From: Ypsolopha sequella
Taxonomy: Eukaryota > Arthropoda > Insecta > Lepidoptera > Ypsolophidae
Assembly: GCA_934047225.1 (NCBI GenBank)
Contig: OW204010.1
Coordinates: forward strand, 2,384,794 to 2,448,793
Direction: 5' to 3'
DNA length: 64,000 nucleotides
Shown here: piece after piece, positions 39,522 through 51,117 of the stretch
How the letters are laid out: each line of letters begins with the position of its first letter
Position numbering within the stretch: position 1 is the stretch's first letter
The notes under the pieces: model-generated
What the model saw: only the letters and a program-made list of their open reading frames with translations
Database searches by the model: none
What the model was told of the DNA's origin: nothing
Program-made: the position numbers and the translations under genes

Positions 39522-39694
39522 GTAGCCTAAGCATGAAAACATCTCCGTATAGATGCGTTTGAAACTAAACTTAGGTTGCCATACGTAGCTGTTAGTTCCG
39601 CTACTGTCCGCTTGGAGCGGTTTCCCAAATTCCATACGATTTTGATGTAGTTTGAAACGCATCTATACGCAGATGTTTTCATGCTCAGGCTACA
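39522..39694. mobile_element. Foldback element, 173 bp
   Basis: 'gtagcctaagcatgaaaaca' at the left is inverted at the right (tgttttcatgctcaggctac). The arms are about 50 bp with a few mismatches around a ~70-bp loop. No frame. Confidence 0.8.
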
Positions 39695-40079
39695 GGTGGT
39701 AGAAGGGAGAGAGGGAATTAGGTCATTTTGAGGTACGGAACCGTCAAAGTATTTAAAAAAAGCAGATGCCGAGTATTATCTATGTAGGTACTCGTACTTA
39801 CACGTGTAGAACCGATTCATTGCGTATGCATGATATATTGCTTTTTTTAATTTGCCACTTGATTTATATTTCATTATCAGTTTGTGACACGAAATTGCGA
39901 AGATAAAAAATAATTTAACGCATTGAGCTTTGTAATTATACTGAACAATGAATGTCCCGCAGCGTTGCTCGCGTGGATACCGTTTCTCTTAATCTCGTGG
40001 AAATTTCCTGAAATGTCTACGTCATACAAGGAACCTACAACAGTCCAAAGTTCATGTTCCTATGTGCAGCCGTTTGGTT

Positions 40080-40216
40080 TGGGCGTTGATAGATCAGTCA
40101 GTGAGTCAGTCAGTCAGTCAGTCAGTCAGTCAGTCATTCAGTCAGTCAGTTTGTCAGTTAGTCAGTCAGTCAGTCATTCAGTCAGTCAGTCAGTCAGTTT
40201 GTCAGTCAGTCAGTCA
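40080..40216. repeat. (CAGT)n microsatellite at a dispersed repeat end
   Basis: About 30 CAGT-like units with occasional CATT/TAGT/TTGT variants, preceded by 'ggcgttgatagatcagtcag'. The frame can stay open through the tract but it is not a gene. Confidence 0.9.
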
Positions 40217-40791
40217 AGGTATTTTTATAATAATATATATGTCGCAGGTAAATTGTCAAAGCCGTGAGATTAAAATTTCACTAGGTTAGGTTAGATTAGA
40301 TATTAGGTTATATTTCACTAGATTTTACTACTTCAAACACTTGTTTACTACTTCAAACAAGGGTTATAAAAATTTGTTTGTGTGTGTAAAAAACTACTGT
40401 GGCCTGTATCCACAAAGTAGGCTTTTTATTTTGGGCCACTCTGGTTTTGGTGGCCTCTAAATCGGTCGGAAAATAAGAAATAAATGTATCAACATACATG
40501 CAAACAAATACATAGGTATTATATACTACATTTATACACTTATACATATACAGTTTTGTAGTAAGTTATGATTTTATATTTTATTAGGTTATTTTACTAG
40601 TTTTCAGAGTCGTCAAGAATCTGTTTTACTTATCTTTTAAATAAAACCTTTTTTAAATTTTATTGTCAGCTAAGAGGAGTTTTTTGTCATATGACTCGCA
40701 TATTTGCCTGAGAGGGGCTCAAAAACCAGCGTTTTTCCGCGTCCTTGGCAGAGAGAATAGAGCCCGGGATCGTGAAGACCCCACAGGTTCT
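40217..40791. other. Intergenic, no gene seen
   Basis: Two copies of 'ctacttcaaaca' around 40330-40360 and otherwise AT-rich sequence. Confidence 0.35.
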
Positions 40792-41061
40792 CTAAACTTG
40801 ATATGTTTCAGTAGAGAGAGAAGGACAGTCATAAAGTTTGTTACAGATATTGTAGAGAGTCATTCGCCTATCGCTTAGGCGTTGTGACTTATAGAGTTGA
40901 AGAAGATACGAGTTATGTATTCGAGATCGCATCCTTTTCAAGTCAAGTGCTTTAACAAATCTCTTTTGGATCCTCTCTAGTTTATTTGAGTATACTGCGT
41001 AGAATTGATTCCATGTGATAGAGACAGAATTTAGCTGTGAACTTACAAGCGACTGATACAT
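40792..41061 (-). pseudogene. LINE reverse-transcriptase C-terminal fragment
   Basis: The frame includes SLVSSQLNSVSITWNQFYAV and NKLERIQKRFVKALDLKRM, the thumb/C-terminal pattern of Jockey/CR1-type ORF2 (…WNPFY…RIEAIQKKF…). It ends without the expected downstream part. No endonuclease or catalytic YADD is present. Old fragment. Confidence 0.65.
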
Positions 41062-42780
41062 TACAGTTATATATGTTGTTGTAATGTAATACTCGCTTCA
41101 CCCGTGACAGCACCTTAAAAAACATATATATATAAGCTTGCCGAATTTCTTTGTTATCTCCACAGATTGATGACGGTGCCCTTACAGTTCATGAACCAGC
41201 TTACCAAACTTAAGATAATGGTATTATTTGGGGGTAGAACTCACTTTTAATCTCACACTGGAACTCTCTTTCCCATTTCCTACATGGAGGAGCAGCTTAT
41301 CTACGTTTAATATAATAACGGAAGGATTGATTGCTATCTCCTTGTACTGTTCGCAATACTAAAAATAACGTTGCTAGATGGCGTTACTTGTCTCGCTGGA
41401 AATAAAATTTGTCTGAAATCGACGAAATATAGCATTTTACTGTTCTGGTTCATCATATTTATTTATTTTATGAATAAAAACACAAAATTTTCATAACATC
41501 GCATCAGAAAATAGTGAATTCTTAATCAGGTGTTTTTAAAATTTTTTTCATTAAACTTTCGGTGGTAAGCTGGCAATCTAACTAACCGTGCAGATGGTTA
41601 TTCTGGATTCCGGTAGATGGCGCACAACGATCAATTAAACATAATATGTGCATTATTTACCTAACACACACTACTCATACATACCGGTATATAACTTACT
41701 CTTTGACTCAACTGTCATGCACGGTTGAGCGATTTATCCTCAGATTTATCGTATTCCATGTGTCGCGTATTGTCGTATTCTAGCAAATTTTTGTTTTTGT
41801 GGGCGCAGTATAGTTACTACACACACGCACACACATCGAATTTCGTTTCATCAACTGTTCGATAGATGGCACTAGGTATGTCACAATTTATCTAGTATAG
41901 TAGCGACATCAAAAATAATAAGTCGAACTACTAGGTACCGGCGAAAATAATAAGTTTTACGCGGGCTTTGTTCTAATGTATGGAGTGAGCAATCTATCTT
42001 TCCTTTATTTATCTATGTCAATTTAAACAATGATGCTATTTTCACTATCTGTACAGGTCGACGCATGTAAAAAGAGCCCCAGACGCCCTGTGGTGGGGAT
42101 ACGTCTGCGCATGTGGTACACTCGCGGAAAAAAGTTATTTTATCTATTGTACTGATTAATTATGTAACTAAATATTTATCTGAGAATAGCGTCACTAATG
42201 TCTGTTTTGTAACAGGTTAGTAATAAAAAATCAAAATATTTATTCATGATTTATATTAAATATTTATAATTTATGATAATGGTTTCACGCCCTCCTTAAA
42301 TTATGTACTTTGCCTACATCAGCTTCCTTCCACATAAAACAATAAAAGTCGTAAATCATTTTTTTTCCTTTCTATGTAAAACCACCGTGATACAATACAA
42401 GAAAATTATTTCCGTGTCTGTACTTTGCGGACCGACGAAACGTGGAAACTGTGCTGCGATGCAAAGACGACTGACGAGCCAATCGCGTGGCAGTAAAGCC
42501 AGGCCTTGTAACATGCGTCGACCTGTACCAAAAGTAAAGTCAGTTCCTACCTGGAAGAGCCAAAACTCAGTATGTTTTGAAAATTGTTTTTTGGTTTTCA
42601 CAAAACAGGTGGCTGAAATGTAATGCTGAAATGAGTTAACATATTTTTAAAACCAGCTGAAAAAGCCCTTTCCTTTGATACCCTACACCATTGACATAAG
42701 TCAATGCCCTACAATCGTGTAGGTTTCAGAAAAATAAAATATAAAATTTCGTACAAAAAATTATGACGTCAAAAATAATT
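41062..42780. other. Intergenic, no gene seen
   Basis: About 1.7 kb without a convincing frame. The open stretch at 42303-42623 on the plus strand and its antisense partner have no start context or splice sites. Confidence 0.35.
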
Positions 42781-42850
42781 ATGATGGCCATCTCAAAGTG
42801 GTCGCTTATAAATATGAATTTATAAGCGACCACTTTGAGATGGCCATCAT
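42781..42850. repeat. Perfect 33-bp hairpin with 4-base loop
   Basis: The arm 42781-42813 (atgatggccatctcaaagtg and on to ataaat) is exactly complementary to 42818-42850; the loop is ATGA. No mismatch in 33 pairs. Confidence 0.95.
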
Positions 42851-43194
42851 GTTTTTTTTTTTCACATCCTGACCGTGAATAGGAAAATGAGAACCTCCAA
42901 AATATACCGTCACGATTTGTCGGCGTCGAATTATACCAAAAATTATATTAAGAGGACAGTCCCCGCAAAACCATAATTTATTCTTCTTTGTTTGAAGAAT
43001 CTAGTAGGATGACATATCAAAAAAATATATTTCTGCCAAGAACTTTTACACACTGTTATCGAAACAGAATTTTCAGAAGTCATTCTAACATTGTGAAATC
43101 ATAAAACAAAGATAGCTCCTAAAAAGTTTTCATATCGACTTGTCAAGGTTTAAGGTTATTTGAGCAAAAACCCGTCCATATCATCAATACATGT

Positions 43195-43395
43195 TTATAT
43201 ATAAAATATAAAGTCCTAACTGACTGACTGATATATCAACGCCTAAGCCGCTGGTTCCATAGACTTGAAATTTTGCATATAAATACCTTATATAGTGTAG
43301 GCATCCACTAAGAAAGGATTTTTCAAAATTCAACTTCAAGGGGGGTGAAATGAAACGGGTGTCCAAAGTTTGTATGGGGAAACAAGATTAGTAAG
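43195..43395 (-). repeat. Dispersed repeat ('actgactgatatatcaacgc')
   Basis: Reads in reverse as '...gcgttgatatatcagtcagt', related to the repeat at 13860 and 40080, with the usual 'ttcaaggggggtgaaatgaa' body. Non-coding. Confidence 0.5.
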
Positions 43396-44124
43396 ACTAT
43401 TTTATTCGAAACTTTACAGGGAGTGCTCCTATTCAGAAATGAGCATATAATGTTCCAGATGTTCTTTTCTTCGCAGGCACTGGTGTGGTGGTGATAATAG
43501 ATCCCTAAAACCCCCAGCTACCACCAGTTTTCGATGCGCAGCCACGCATTGACCGCGTGTCCCACGAAGTCAAAAGGTCGTCCTGATATCTCCTGGAGGT
43601 CAGCTACTCCACAGAAAATTGAGTCTCTCACTCACAAATCTCATCGGAGAGGACACAGAATACTGCACCACGCAGATTTATCAGTTTTAACACAAAAACG
43701 AAACAATTCACAAATAATTCACGGAAGCCTTTTCCAAGTTACTGATGAACAACAAGAAGCAAATCAGTGTCTAGTTTGCCTCACTAGCAAGAATAGGGTC
43801 CAACCCTGACATCCCCAAATATGGTTATTGGATATTCACACCCGTTTAACCCGTTTTTAGCACAAATTATTCCCGGAATATAAAAAGACCAAAATCGTTC
43901 CCATGACAGATGGATGATGCAAGAGCAAATCAGTATGGCCACACACACACAAAAACTAGACTGTCGACAAACCACTGTCAAAATTCGTTTTATAATACGC
44001 GTTTTATCCAAAACAGTCTCATTGAGGCGACAAAAACAAGCCGGTAAAATGATAGCGCCTTGGAAACAATTCGCGGCTCCCACAGAGGACGCAGCCGATT
44101 TGATTTCAAGTCTTGAACCATTCT
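43396..44124. other. Intergenic; unassigned frames
   Basis: A plus-strand frame at 43534-43809 (91 codons) has no recognisable domain, signal or splice context. Nothing else seen. Confidence 0.3.
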
Positions 44125-45396
44125 ATAGATTTGCGCGCTACGAGCTACGTGCTGCTGCTACGACAACATAGATTTGCACGCTCTACGAGCTACGAGCCGC
44201 TGCTACGACAACATAGATTTGCACGCTCTACGAGCTACGAGCTGCTGCTACGACAACATAGATTTGCACGCTCTACGAGCTACGAGCTGCTGCTACGACA
44301 ACATAGATTTGCACGCTCTACGAGCTACGAGCTGCTGCTACGACAACATCTATTTGCACGCTCTACGAGCTACGAGCTGCTGCTACGACAACATAGATTT
44401 GCACGCTCTACGAGCTACGTGCTGCTGCTACGACAACATATATTTGCACGCTCTACGAGCTACGAGCTGCTGCTACGACAACATAGATTTGCACGCTCTA
44501 AGAGCTACGAGCTGCTGCTACGACAACATAGATTTGCACGCTCTACGAGCTACGAGCTGCTGCTACGACAACATAGATTTGCACGCTCTACGAGCTACGA
44601 GCTGCTGCTACGACAACATAGATTTGCACGCTCTACGAGCTACTGCTACGACAACATAGATTTGCACGCTCTACGAGCTACGAGCTGCTGCTACGACAAC
44701 ATAGATTTGCACGCTCTACGAGCTGCTGCTACGACAACATAGATTTGCACGCTCTACGAGCTGCTGCTACGACAACATAGATTTGCACGCTCTACGAGCT
44801 ACGAGCTGCTGCTACGACAACATAGATTTGCACGCTCTACGAGCTACGAGCTGCTGCTACGACAACATAGATTTGCACGCTCTACGAGCTACGAGCTGCT
44901 GCTACGACAACATATATTTGCACGCTCTACGAGCTACGTGCTGCTGCTACGACAACATATATTTGCACGCTCTACGAGCTACGAGCTGCTGCTACGACAA
45001 CATATATTTGCACGCTCTACGAGCTACGAGCTACTGCTACGACAACATATATTTGCACGCTCTACGAGCTACGAGCTGCTGCTACGACAACATATATTTG
45101 CACGCTCTACGAGCTACTGCTACGACAACATATATTTGCACGCTCTACGAGCTACGAGCTACTGCTACGACAACATATATTTGCACGCTCTACGAGCTAC
45201 GAGCTGCTGCTACGACAACATATATTTGCACGCTCTACGAGCTACGTGCTGCTGCTACGACAACATATATTTGCACGCTCTACGAGCTACGAGCTACTGC
45301 TACGACAACATATATTTGCACGCTCTACGAGCTACGAGCTGCTGCTATGACACCATAGATTTGCACGCTCTACGAGCTACGAGCTGCAGCTACGAC
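44125..45396. repeat. 45-bp tandem array, about 28 copies
   Basis: The unit is TAGATTTGCACGCTCTACGA then GCTACGAGCTGCTGCTACGACAACA. The first two thirds mostly carry 'catagattt', the last third 'catatattt', and some units are shortened by about 9-18 bp. The period is divisible by three, so several frames remain open and yield repetitive peptides with no other sign of coding. Each unit has CTACGAGCTACGAGCTGC half-palindromes. Confidence 0.95.
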
Positions 45397-46085
45397 ACGC
45401 GTCGTGTATGCTGCTACGATAACACAGCGATACGCCTGCATGCCGTTTACATTGCCGTCTCACCTGTCTTTATTTACTGTAATTGATTATTGATTTGCAC
45501 AAAAGGGTAGTGTATAAAAATAAACTGTCTCTCATGCCATCTGCAAGCTGACAAATGAATGAAGCTTTGAAATGCGTATAATGTGGTGGAACTTTTGGAA
45601 CCTGTCATAATGCATCCCTCTTATAGATAAACGGAACAAGTCGAGATCTCATCTAATTAGAGAATATACAAGGTTACTGCGTCGCGATCTATTAGAACTT
45701 GAATTTTTCTAAAGCAGAAGGACAATCAATAAAACCATTTGCGATTCTTGATAACAAGACCAAGTCCGCTATATCACGTCGTACCGTGAGGGGTAGGATG
45801 TGGTGCTTTTGGCATATCTGTAAATAACTTTAGGTAATAGACTTTGTGCGGTAATTAAAACACCGAATAAATTTATTTTGTATGCGTTAAATCGAGGATC
45901 GTGAATCATTATATCGAGGATTCAATACCTCAGAATCGTACTCAAGTTTGCTTCTTACGTACGTACAGAAGAGGATCTATCGTGTTTTAATATTTTCAAA
46001 GTCTTTACATATTCTCATTCTAAAACTAAGTGACTTGAGGGCTTTACTTGTAATTGAATCTACCTATGTGTTTATCAAAAACTGG
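45397..46085. other. Intergenic between two satellites
   Basis: No gene or element recognised. Confidence 0.35.
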
Positions 46086-46823
46086 CTTATTGTCGTGGAT
46101 GGCACCTAGATCACGAAACTAACTTATTGTCGTGGATGGCACCTAGATCATGAAACTAACTTATTGTCGTGGATGGCACCTAGATCACAAAACTACCTTA
46201 TTGTCGTGGATGTCACCTAGATCACGAAACTAGCTTATTGTCGTGGATGGCACCTAGATCACGAAACTAACTTATTGTCGTGGATGGCACCTAGATCACG
46301 AAACTAACTTATTTTCGTGGATGGCACCTAGATCACGAAACTAACTTATTGTCGTGGATGGCACCTAGATCACGAAACTAAGTTATTGTCGTGGATGGCA
46401 CCTAAATCACGAAACTAGCTTATTGTCGTGGATGGCACCTAGATCACGAAACTAGCTTATTGTCGTGGATGGCACCTAGATCACGAAACTAGCTTATTGT
46501 CGTGGATGGCACCTAGATCACGAAACTAGCTTATTGTCGTGGATGGCACCTAGATCACGAAACTAGTTTATTGTCGTGAATGGCACCTAGATCACGAAAC
46601 TATCTTATTGTCGTGGATGGCACCTAGATCACGAAACTATCTTATTGTCGTGGATGGCACCTAGATCACGAAACTATCTTATTGTCGTGGATGGCACCTA
46701 GATCACGAAACTATCTTATTGTCGTGGATGGCACGTAGATCACGAAACTATCTTATTGTCGTGGATGGCACCTAGATCATGAAACTATCTTATTGTCGTG
46801 GATGGCACCTAAATCACGAAACT
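46086..46823. repeat. 37-bp tandem array, about 20 copies
   Basis: The unit is CTTATTGTCGTGGATGGCAC then CTAGATCACGAAACTAA. The two or three bases between 'aacta' and 'tta' change in blocks (aac, agc, atc), showing local spread of variants along the array. Confidence 0.95.
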
Positions 46824-46857
46824 CCTGGTCTCTTTTAGGTTGAAATATATATAACGG

Positions 46858-47136
46858 ATGGTTATGGACATGGGACTGTTCTTCAGTATATTACGCGACC
46901 ACATCGACTGTCCTGAGCTATTGACACGACCAGGACTGTGGGTACCAGGACGCCGCTCACGTCACACAAAGATGTCACCTAAGCATTCAATTAATTATGG
47001 CCAAAATTCAGTCCTTACCAGACTCTCGAACACATATAATCAGTTATTCAATGACGTGGATATTTTCTCCATCTCAAAAGCTACATTCAAATCTAAAATA
47101 AAAGTGTCTCTTAAAAGTATTTCCGAAAATTCTTGA
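46858..47136 (+). pseudogene. Jockey-like LINE ORF2 C-terminal fragment
   Basis: The frame contains LFFSILRDHIDCPELLTRPG, RRSRHTKMSPK and NSVLTRLSNTYNQLFNDVDI, the conserved tail of Jockey-like ORF2 proteins (…LRVPARRTRHT…LTRLARTYN…). It ends at TGA near 47134 and is followed by AT-rich 3' sequence. The 5' part is missing; the 37-bp array abuts it. Confidence 0.65.
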
Positions 47137-47414
47137 CAAACATTGTAGTTGCTAAAACTAATTAAAAATATATTTGCATAAATATTGCTCTATCTGATAT
47201 GGTTTTTCCTTTACTGTTTATATATAAATATATATGTATATATATATAATTATATATATAATTAATACTTTAATAAATATATAATATGCCTCAATTAGCT
47301 TTTTATTTATAATTACACAATTGTTAAGAATTACAATATTATAAATAAAAGATATAACAATGAGACAACGTTATTTAAACATATTCTTGTATATATTTCC
47401 TTATAATGCATGTG

Positions 47415-47633
47415 ATATGATAATCCTGCCAAATTACTTTTGTCAACAAAACTCCCGTGGCAATGTAATTCACATAAATTTGTGCACTTAAATGTTATTA
47501 ATTATTAACATAATGTACAGAGATATAAAATTCATCTCAGCAAAACAAATGTTGGAACTAAATGACTAAACCCACAAAATGGAGACGATCATTATGCAAC
47601 TACATTTTACATACTTATCTTGGTGCACCAATT
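47415..47633 (+). repeat. Direct duplicate, left copy
   Basis: About 220 bp (from tgccaaattacttttgtcaa to tatcttggtgcac) matches 50891-51117 with few differences. The right copy has a ~20-bp insertion after 'aactaaat'. Confidence 0.85.
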
Positions 47634-48175
47634 GTTATAAAACATAGAAATACTAATCTCTAAACAAAGCGTTGGTATTTAAATTGAATAAGCAACACAT
47701 ATCAAGAGATATTAAACGATTCAATCAGATTTCTAACAACAATAATTGCAAATGAAGTAATATTTCTTTCGTAATTATAATACATAAATGATTATTGAAA
47801 CATTGAAATAATCTTCTCTAAATGACAAAAAGAACAACAATAACAAAGTACAAAAGTATAAATTTGGAAAGCTTCGGTTATCCTGAAGATTACTAAAGAT
47901 TATTTTCCTATTTTTCTAAGTTCTCTTTTTGGCCGTCTAATCATAGACCACTCTTCTTTTTTTCTAAAAAAAAACCAAATCACGTTCACAGGTCACGTTC
48001 ACAGGTTACGCTCCGACCAAGTTGAAGTTACTGCCGACCGTACTTCCGACAATCGTCCATCCTGACCCTTATTTGCGTCCCTGCAAATAAAAATATTTGT
48101 AGTTTGTAACAATAACGTCACGTATTTTGTGGAAGTGATCCATCTGAGAAAAGAGTAAGTAAAACGATTGAAACT
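47634..48175. other. Intergenic, no gene supported
   Basis: AT-rich. A minus-strand frame ending near 48000 follows a possible acceptor, TTATTTGCAG (at about 48081), and reads GRLSEVRSAVTSTWSERNL, but no other exon supports it. Confidence 0.3.
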
Positions 48176-48179
48176 AATC

Positions 48180-49560
48180 AAACAATAAAAGACGTCAAGG
48201 ATAGTTTGTTTAAAAAGCTGGATGGGGGAAGGCCAAGCAAAATAAATAACGCTTGCGAAATATATACATAAACACTTCTAATAGCTATCATTCGTTACCA
48301 TTGGGTAACGGCCCATGGTCAATCGTTACTATTGAGTAACGGCCCATTGTCATTCGTTACAATTGAGTAACGGCCCATTGTCAATCATTACCATTGAGTA
48401 ACTATCTAATATTATTAAGAAAGTAACCACCGACAAAAGACAAAGAAAGACGATTGAAAGTAATGAAACAATTAAAAGATGTCACAAGGCATTTTTTTTT
48501 ATGCTGGATAATCATAGGGTAAGGGCAAGCTAAATATTTAACGTTTGCAATATATATAAATATATATATATATAAACACCTCTAATAGTTATCATTCGTT
48601 ACAAACTAGTAACGGCCCATTGTCAATCATTACCATTGAGTAACGGCCCACAGTTCTGATAATTAATGTACGTATAATATTCAATTAAATATGAGTCAGA
48701 CCAAAGTTTTAATTTAATTTGTTGTATGTTCCAGTTTTAAATGTAATAAGGGTAGTTAGCGAATAAAAATTATCATGTAGTAAGTAAATTTTATGACGTA
48801 CCTAAATTTCGTAACCAAATTGTGCATTCTTATTTTAATTGAGTAACAACCCGCTGTCATTCGTTACCATTTAGTAACGGCCCATTGAATGTCAATTGTT
48901 ACTATTGAGTAACGGCCCAGTGAGTGTCAATCGTTACTACTGAGTAACGGCCCATTGAAAACATTGAAAACAACAAAAAAAAACGATTGAAACTAATCAA
49001 GATGAAAATATTTTCTAGTTTGTATAAAATTTTGAAAAATTGTAGAGGAAGGGTACGCGAAATAAATAAATAAACGTAAAATATATATGATTATTGATGA
49101 AATATGTATATAAAACAACACGAATGATTATCATTCGTTACCATTGGGTAACGGTCTATTGTCAATCGTTATTATTGAGGAACGGCCCATTGAGTGTCAA
49201 TCGTTACTAGCGAGCCGTTTACTAACAGTTATCGTTACTAACAGCCCGTTTTCATTAATTAATTATTATTGAGTATCGGCGCATAGTTTAATGAACGTAT
49301 ATTTTATTTAAAGACCAAAATTTTATTTAATTTGTTTATATTCCCATTTTAAAGTTAATGAGTTTAATAACATAAAAATTGTCGTGTGGTAAGTGTAAAC
49401 TTGTTTTATGATGTACTTGAATTTTATAAACAAATTTTGCATTTTCATTTTAATTGAGTAAGAACTTACTGTCGTTCGTTATCATTTAACGGCCCAATCA
49501 TTCGTCACAACGGCCCAACATTCATTACCATTAGGTAACGGCCCATTACAAGTTAATTAG
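48180..49560. repeat. Higher-order array of GTTAC...GTAAC palindromic motifs
   Basis: Motifs of the form 'cgttaccattgagtaacggcccattgtcaat' occur in clusters near 48290-48420, 48590-48660, 48840-48960, 49130-49260 and 49460-49550. GTTAC and GTAAC are inverted, so each motif can form a small hairpin. The clusters are linked by two alternating spacer types. One carries 'aaaagaYgtca...gctgga' followed by tatata-rich sequence (48185, 48475 and, degenerate, 49000). The other carries 'gaccaaa-ttttaatttaat...' (48700 and 49312). This gives a decayed unit of several hundred bases repeated about three times. Confidence 0.7.
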
Positions 49561-50240
49561 CATAATCCAAGTACGGAGTTAACCAATAACCAATATTTGA
49601 TAACAAGCTGTACATATCATTGTGTATGCCATCTAAAATGTTTTATCCTTCCAATAAATATTTTAATGTTGCTCTTGTCTTAGGATTTGTCACGTCACAT
49701 TATATCTCCTCAACATCTAGTGTTAGAATTTGATCTTTTATCCCTACGTTTCCATCAGCTAAATGATAAACTGAATCTACACATTGTAGCCTTCTATAGT
49801 AAAAGTGGAGATTCCGAATGATTGCGTACTTCAATTACTGCAGTTTAAGTGAAGAGTAATAAGGGAAGTATCGAATAATCTTTATCATCATCATCATACA
49901 CACAAGGTAAACTCTAGACTCAACAAAAACAGCTTCATCATCGCTTGTACCTACGGTACGGTTACGACAGTTGAGGAGGGACAATGATGCCTTCGTTGTA
50001 CCAGACTGCTATACGATTATTTTTTTGGATAGATATCTTTTATTGTTAATACTTTAGCAATATATAACATAGAATAGTTCCTTCTGTATTTCCTCTTATT
50101 TGTAGAGTGTAAACAGTCACAGTTAAATTGATGTTAGGGCCATTTATTATTAGTTGTCCAAGAATAACTTGAAGATTACGCATATCCACATTGTCTATAA
50201 CTAACGTGTTTTAAAATTTGATACAATTAACCACCAGGCT
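49561..50240. other. Intergenic, no gene seen
   Basis: No recognisable feature. Confidence 0.35.
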
Positions 50241-50243
50241 CAC

Positions 50244-50566
50244 CTTATGTTGAGCTTTAGCAATAGTAGTGCCACCTCCAAACCTAGCTACAACGTAAGC
50301 CCAGGGTAACATTGGCAAACCTAACTGCTTGAAAACTGTAAATTGGTTACGTATATTTTAGCGCCTGAGTCAAAGTACGTACGTACATAGACATTACAGT
50401 AGGTTTCATTTACTTGAAAAAATCCGTGACTTGAACAGTTGAAACAATGTTCACTGAAGCTTTCAAAGCAGTCGCTATAGTTACTAGAGTCACATCTTGG
50501 CCAGAATCTCTCGAAATAATGCTCTACTTTACCTACTACTCTCAAAATTATACATTTTTGGATCAC
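50244..50566 (-). other. Possible exon(s) of an unrecognised secreted protein
   Basis: A minus-strand frame (50321-50566) encodes a cysteine-bearing segment, FERFWPRCDSSNYSDCFES then HCFNCSSHGFFQVNETYCNV. Just beyond it, in another frame, LGLPMLPWAYVVARFGGGTT continues to a good donor, CATAAG|GTGAGC, at 50243. The two frames are one base out of register, with no room for an intron (24 bp). It could be a broken exon, two unrelated open stretches, or the first frame may simply end at its stop. The family is unknown. Confidence 0.28.
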
Positions 50567-50890
50567 TCGGAAGGTGTTTTAACTCAGTATTAAAACTTAA
50601 CAAGAATGCAAGCTGATAGTTTGCGGTGTTGCTTGCTTGCATGGTTGAATATTTTAGGTCATTGGCATTTTCATCTCTACTAGAAATTTCTAATTTAAAA
50701 AACTGCTATTCATGAAACGAAACTCATCACAAGCCACAGTTGGACTTGTCTGGATATTTTTTTTATTCCAGAAATAGGTATATCCGATCACACCCTCGAG
50801 TTTGCTACATTTGACGTTTTACTTAAGTAAAGAAAGTATGACATTTTTTTTGAAAGTAGTGACAGACATCAATGTTGAAAATCTTCAAAA

Positions 50891-51117
50891 ATCCTACCAA
50901 ATTACTTTTATCAAAAAAACTCCCGTGGCAATGTAATTCACATAAATTTGTGCACTTAAATGTTATTAATTATAAACATAATGTACAGAGATATAAAATT
51001 CATCTCAGCAAAATAAATGTTGGAACTAAATAATTAGTTTTTATAATTAGTTTAATTACCCACAAAATGGAGACGACCATTATGCAACTACATTTTACAT
51101 ACTTATCTTGGTGCACT
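50891..51117 (+). repeat. Direct duplicate, right copy
   Basis: Partner of 47415-47633 in the same orientation, 3.5 kb away. The two copies bracket the palindromic array at 48.2-49.6 kb. Confidence 0.85.

Noticed and set aside
40062..40289. QSVSQSVSQ-type repetitive frames
   Set aside because: Translation of a (CAGT)n microsatellite.
42303..42623. 106-codon frame and its antisense partner
   Set aside because: No domain, no start context, both strands open: typical of chance.
44113..45486. Long frames of ARSTSYELLLRQH and LHALRATSCCYDN repeats
   Set aside because: Produced by the 45-bp array, whose period is a multiple of three; overlapping frames are equally open.
46086..46823. CRISPR-like array (37-bp repeats)
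   Set aside because: Units are contiguous with no unique spacers, and the DNA is animal: a simple satellite.
47999..48181. Terminal exon on the minus strand after TTATTTGCAG
   Set aside because: The acceptor is good and a 27-codon frame follows, but no upstream exon or homology supports it.
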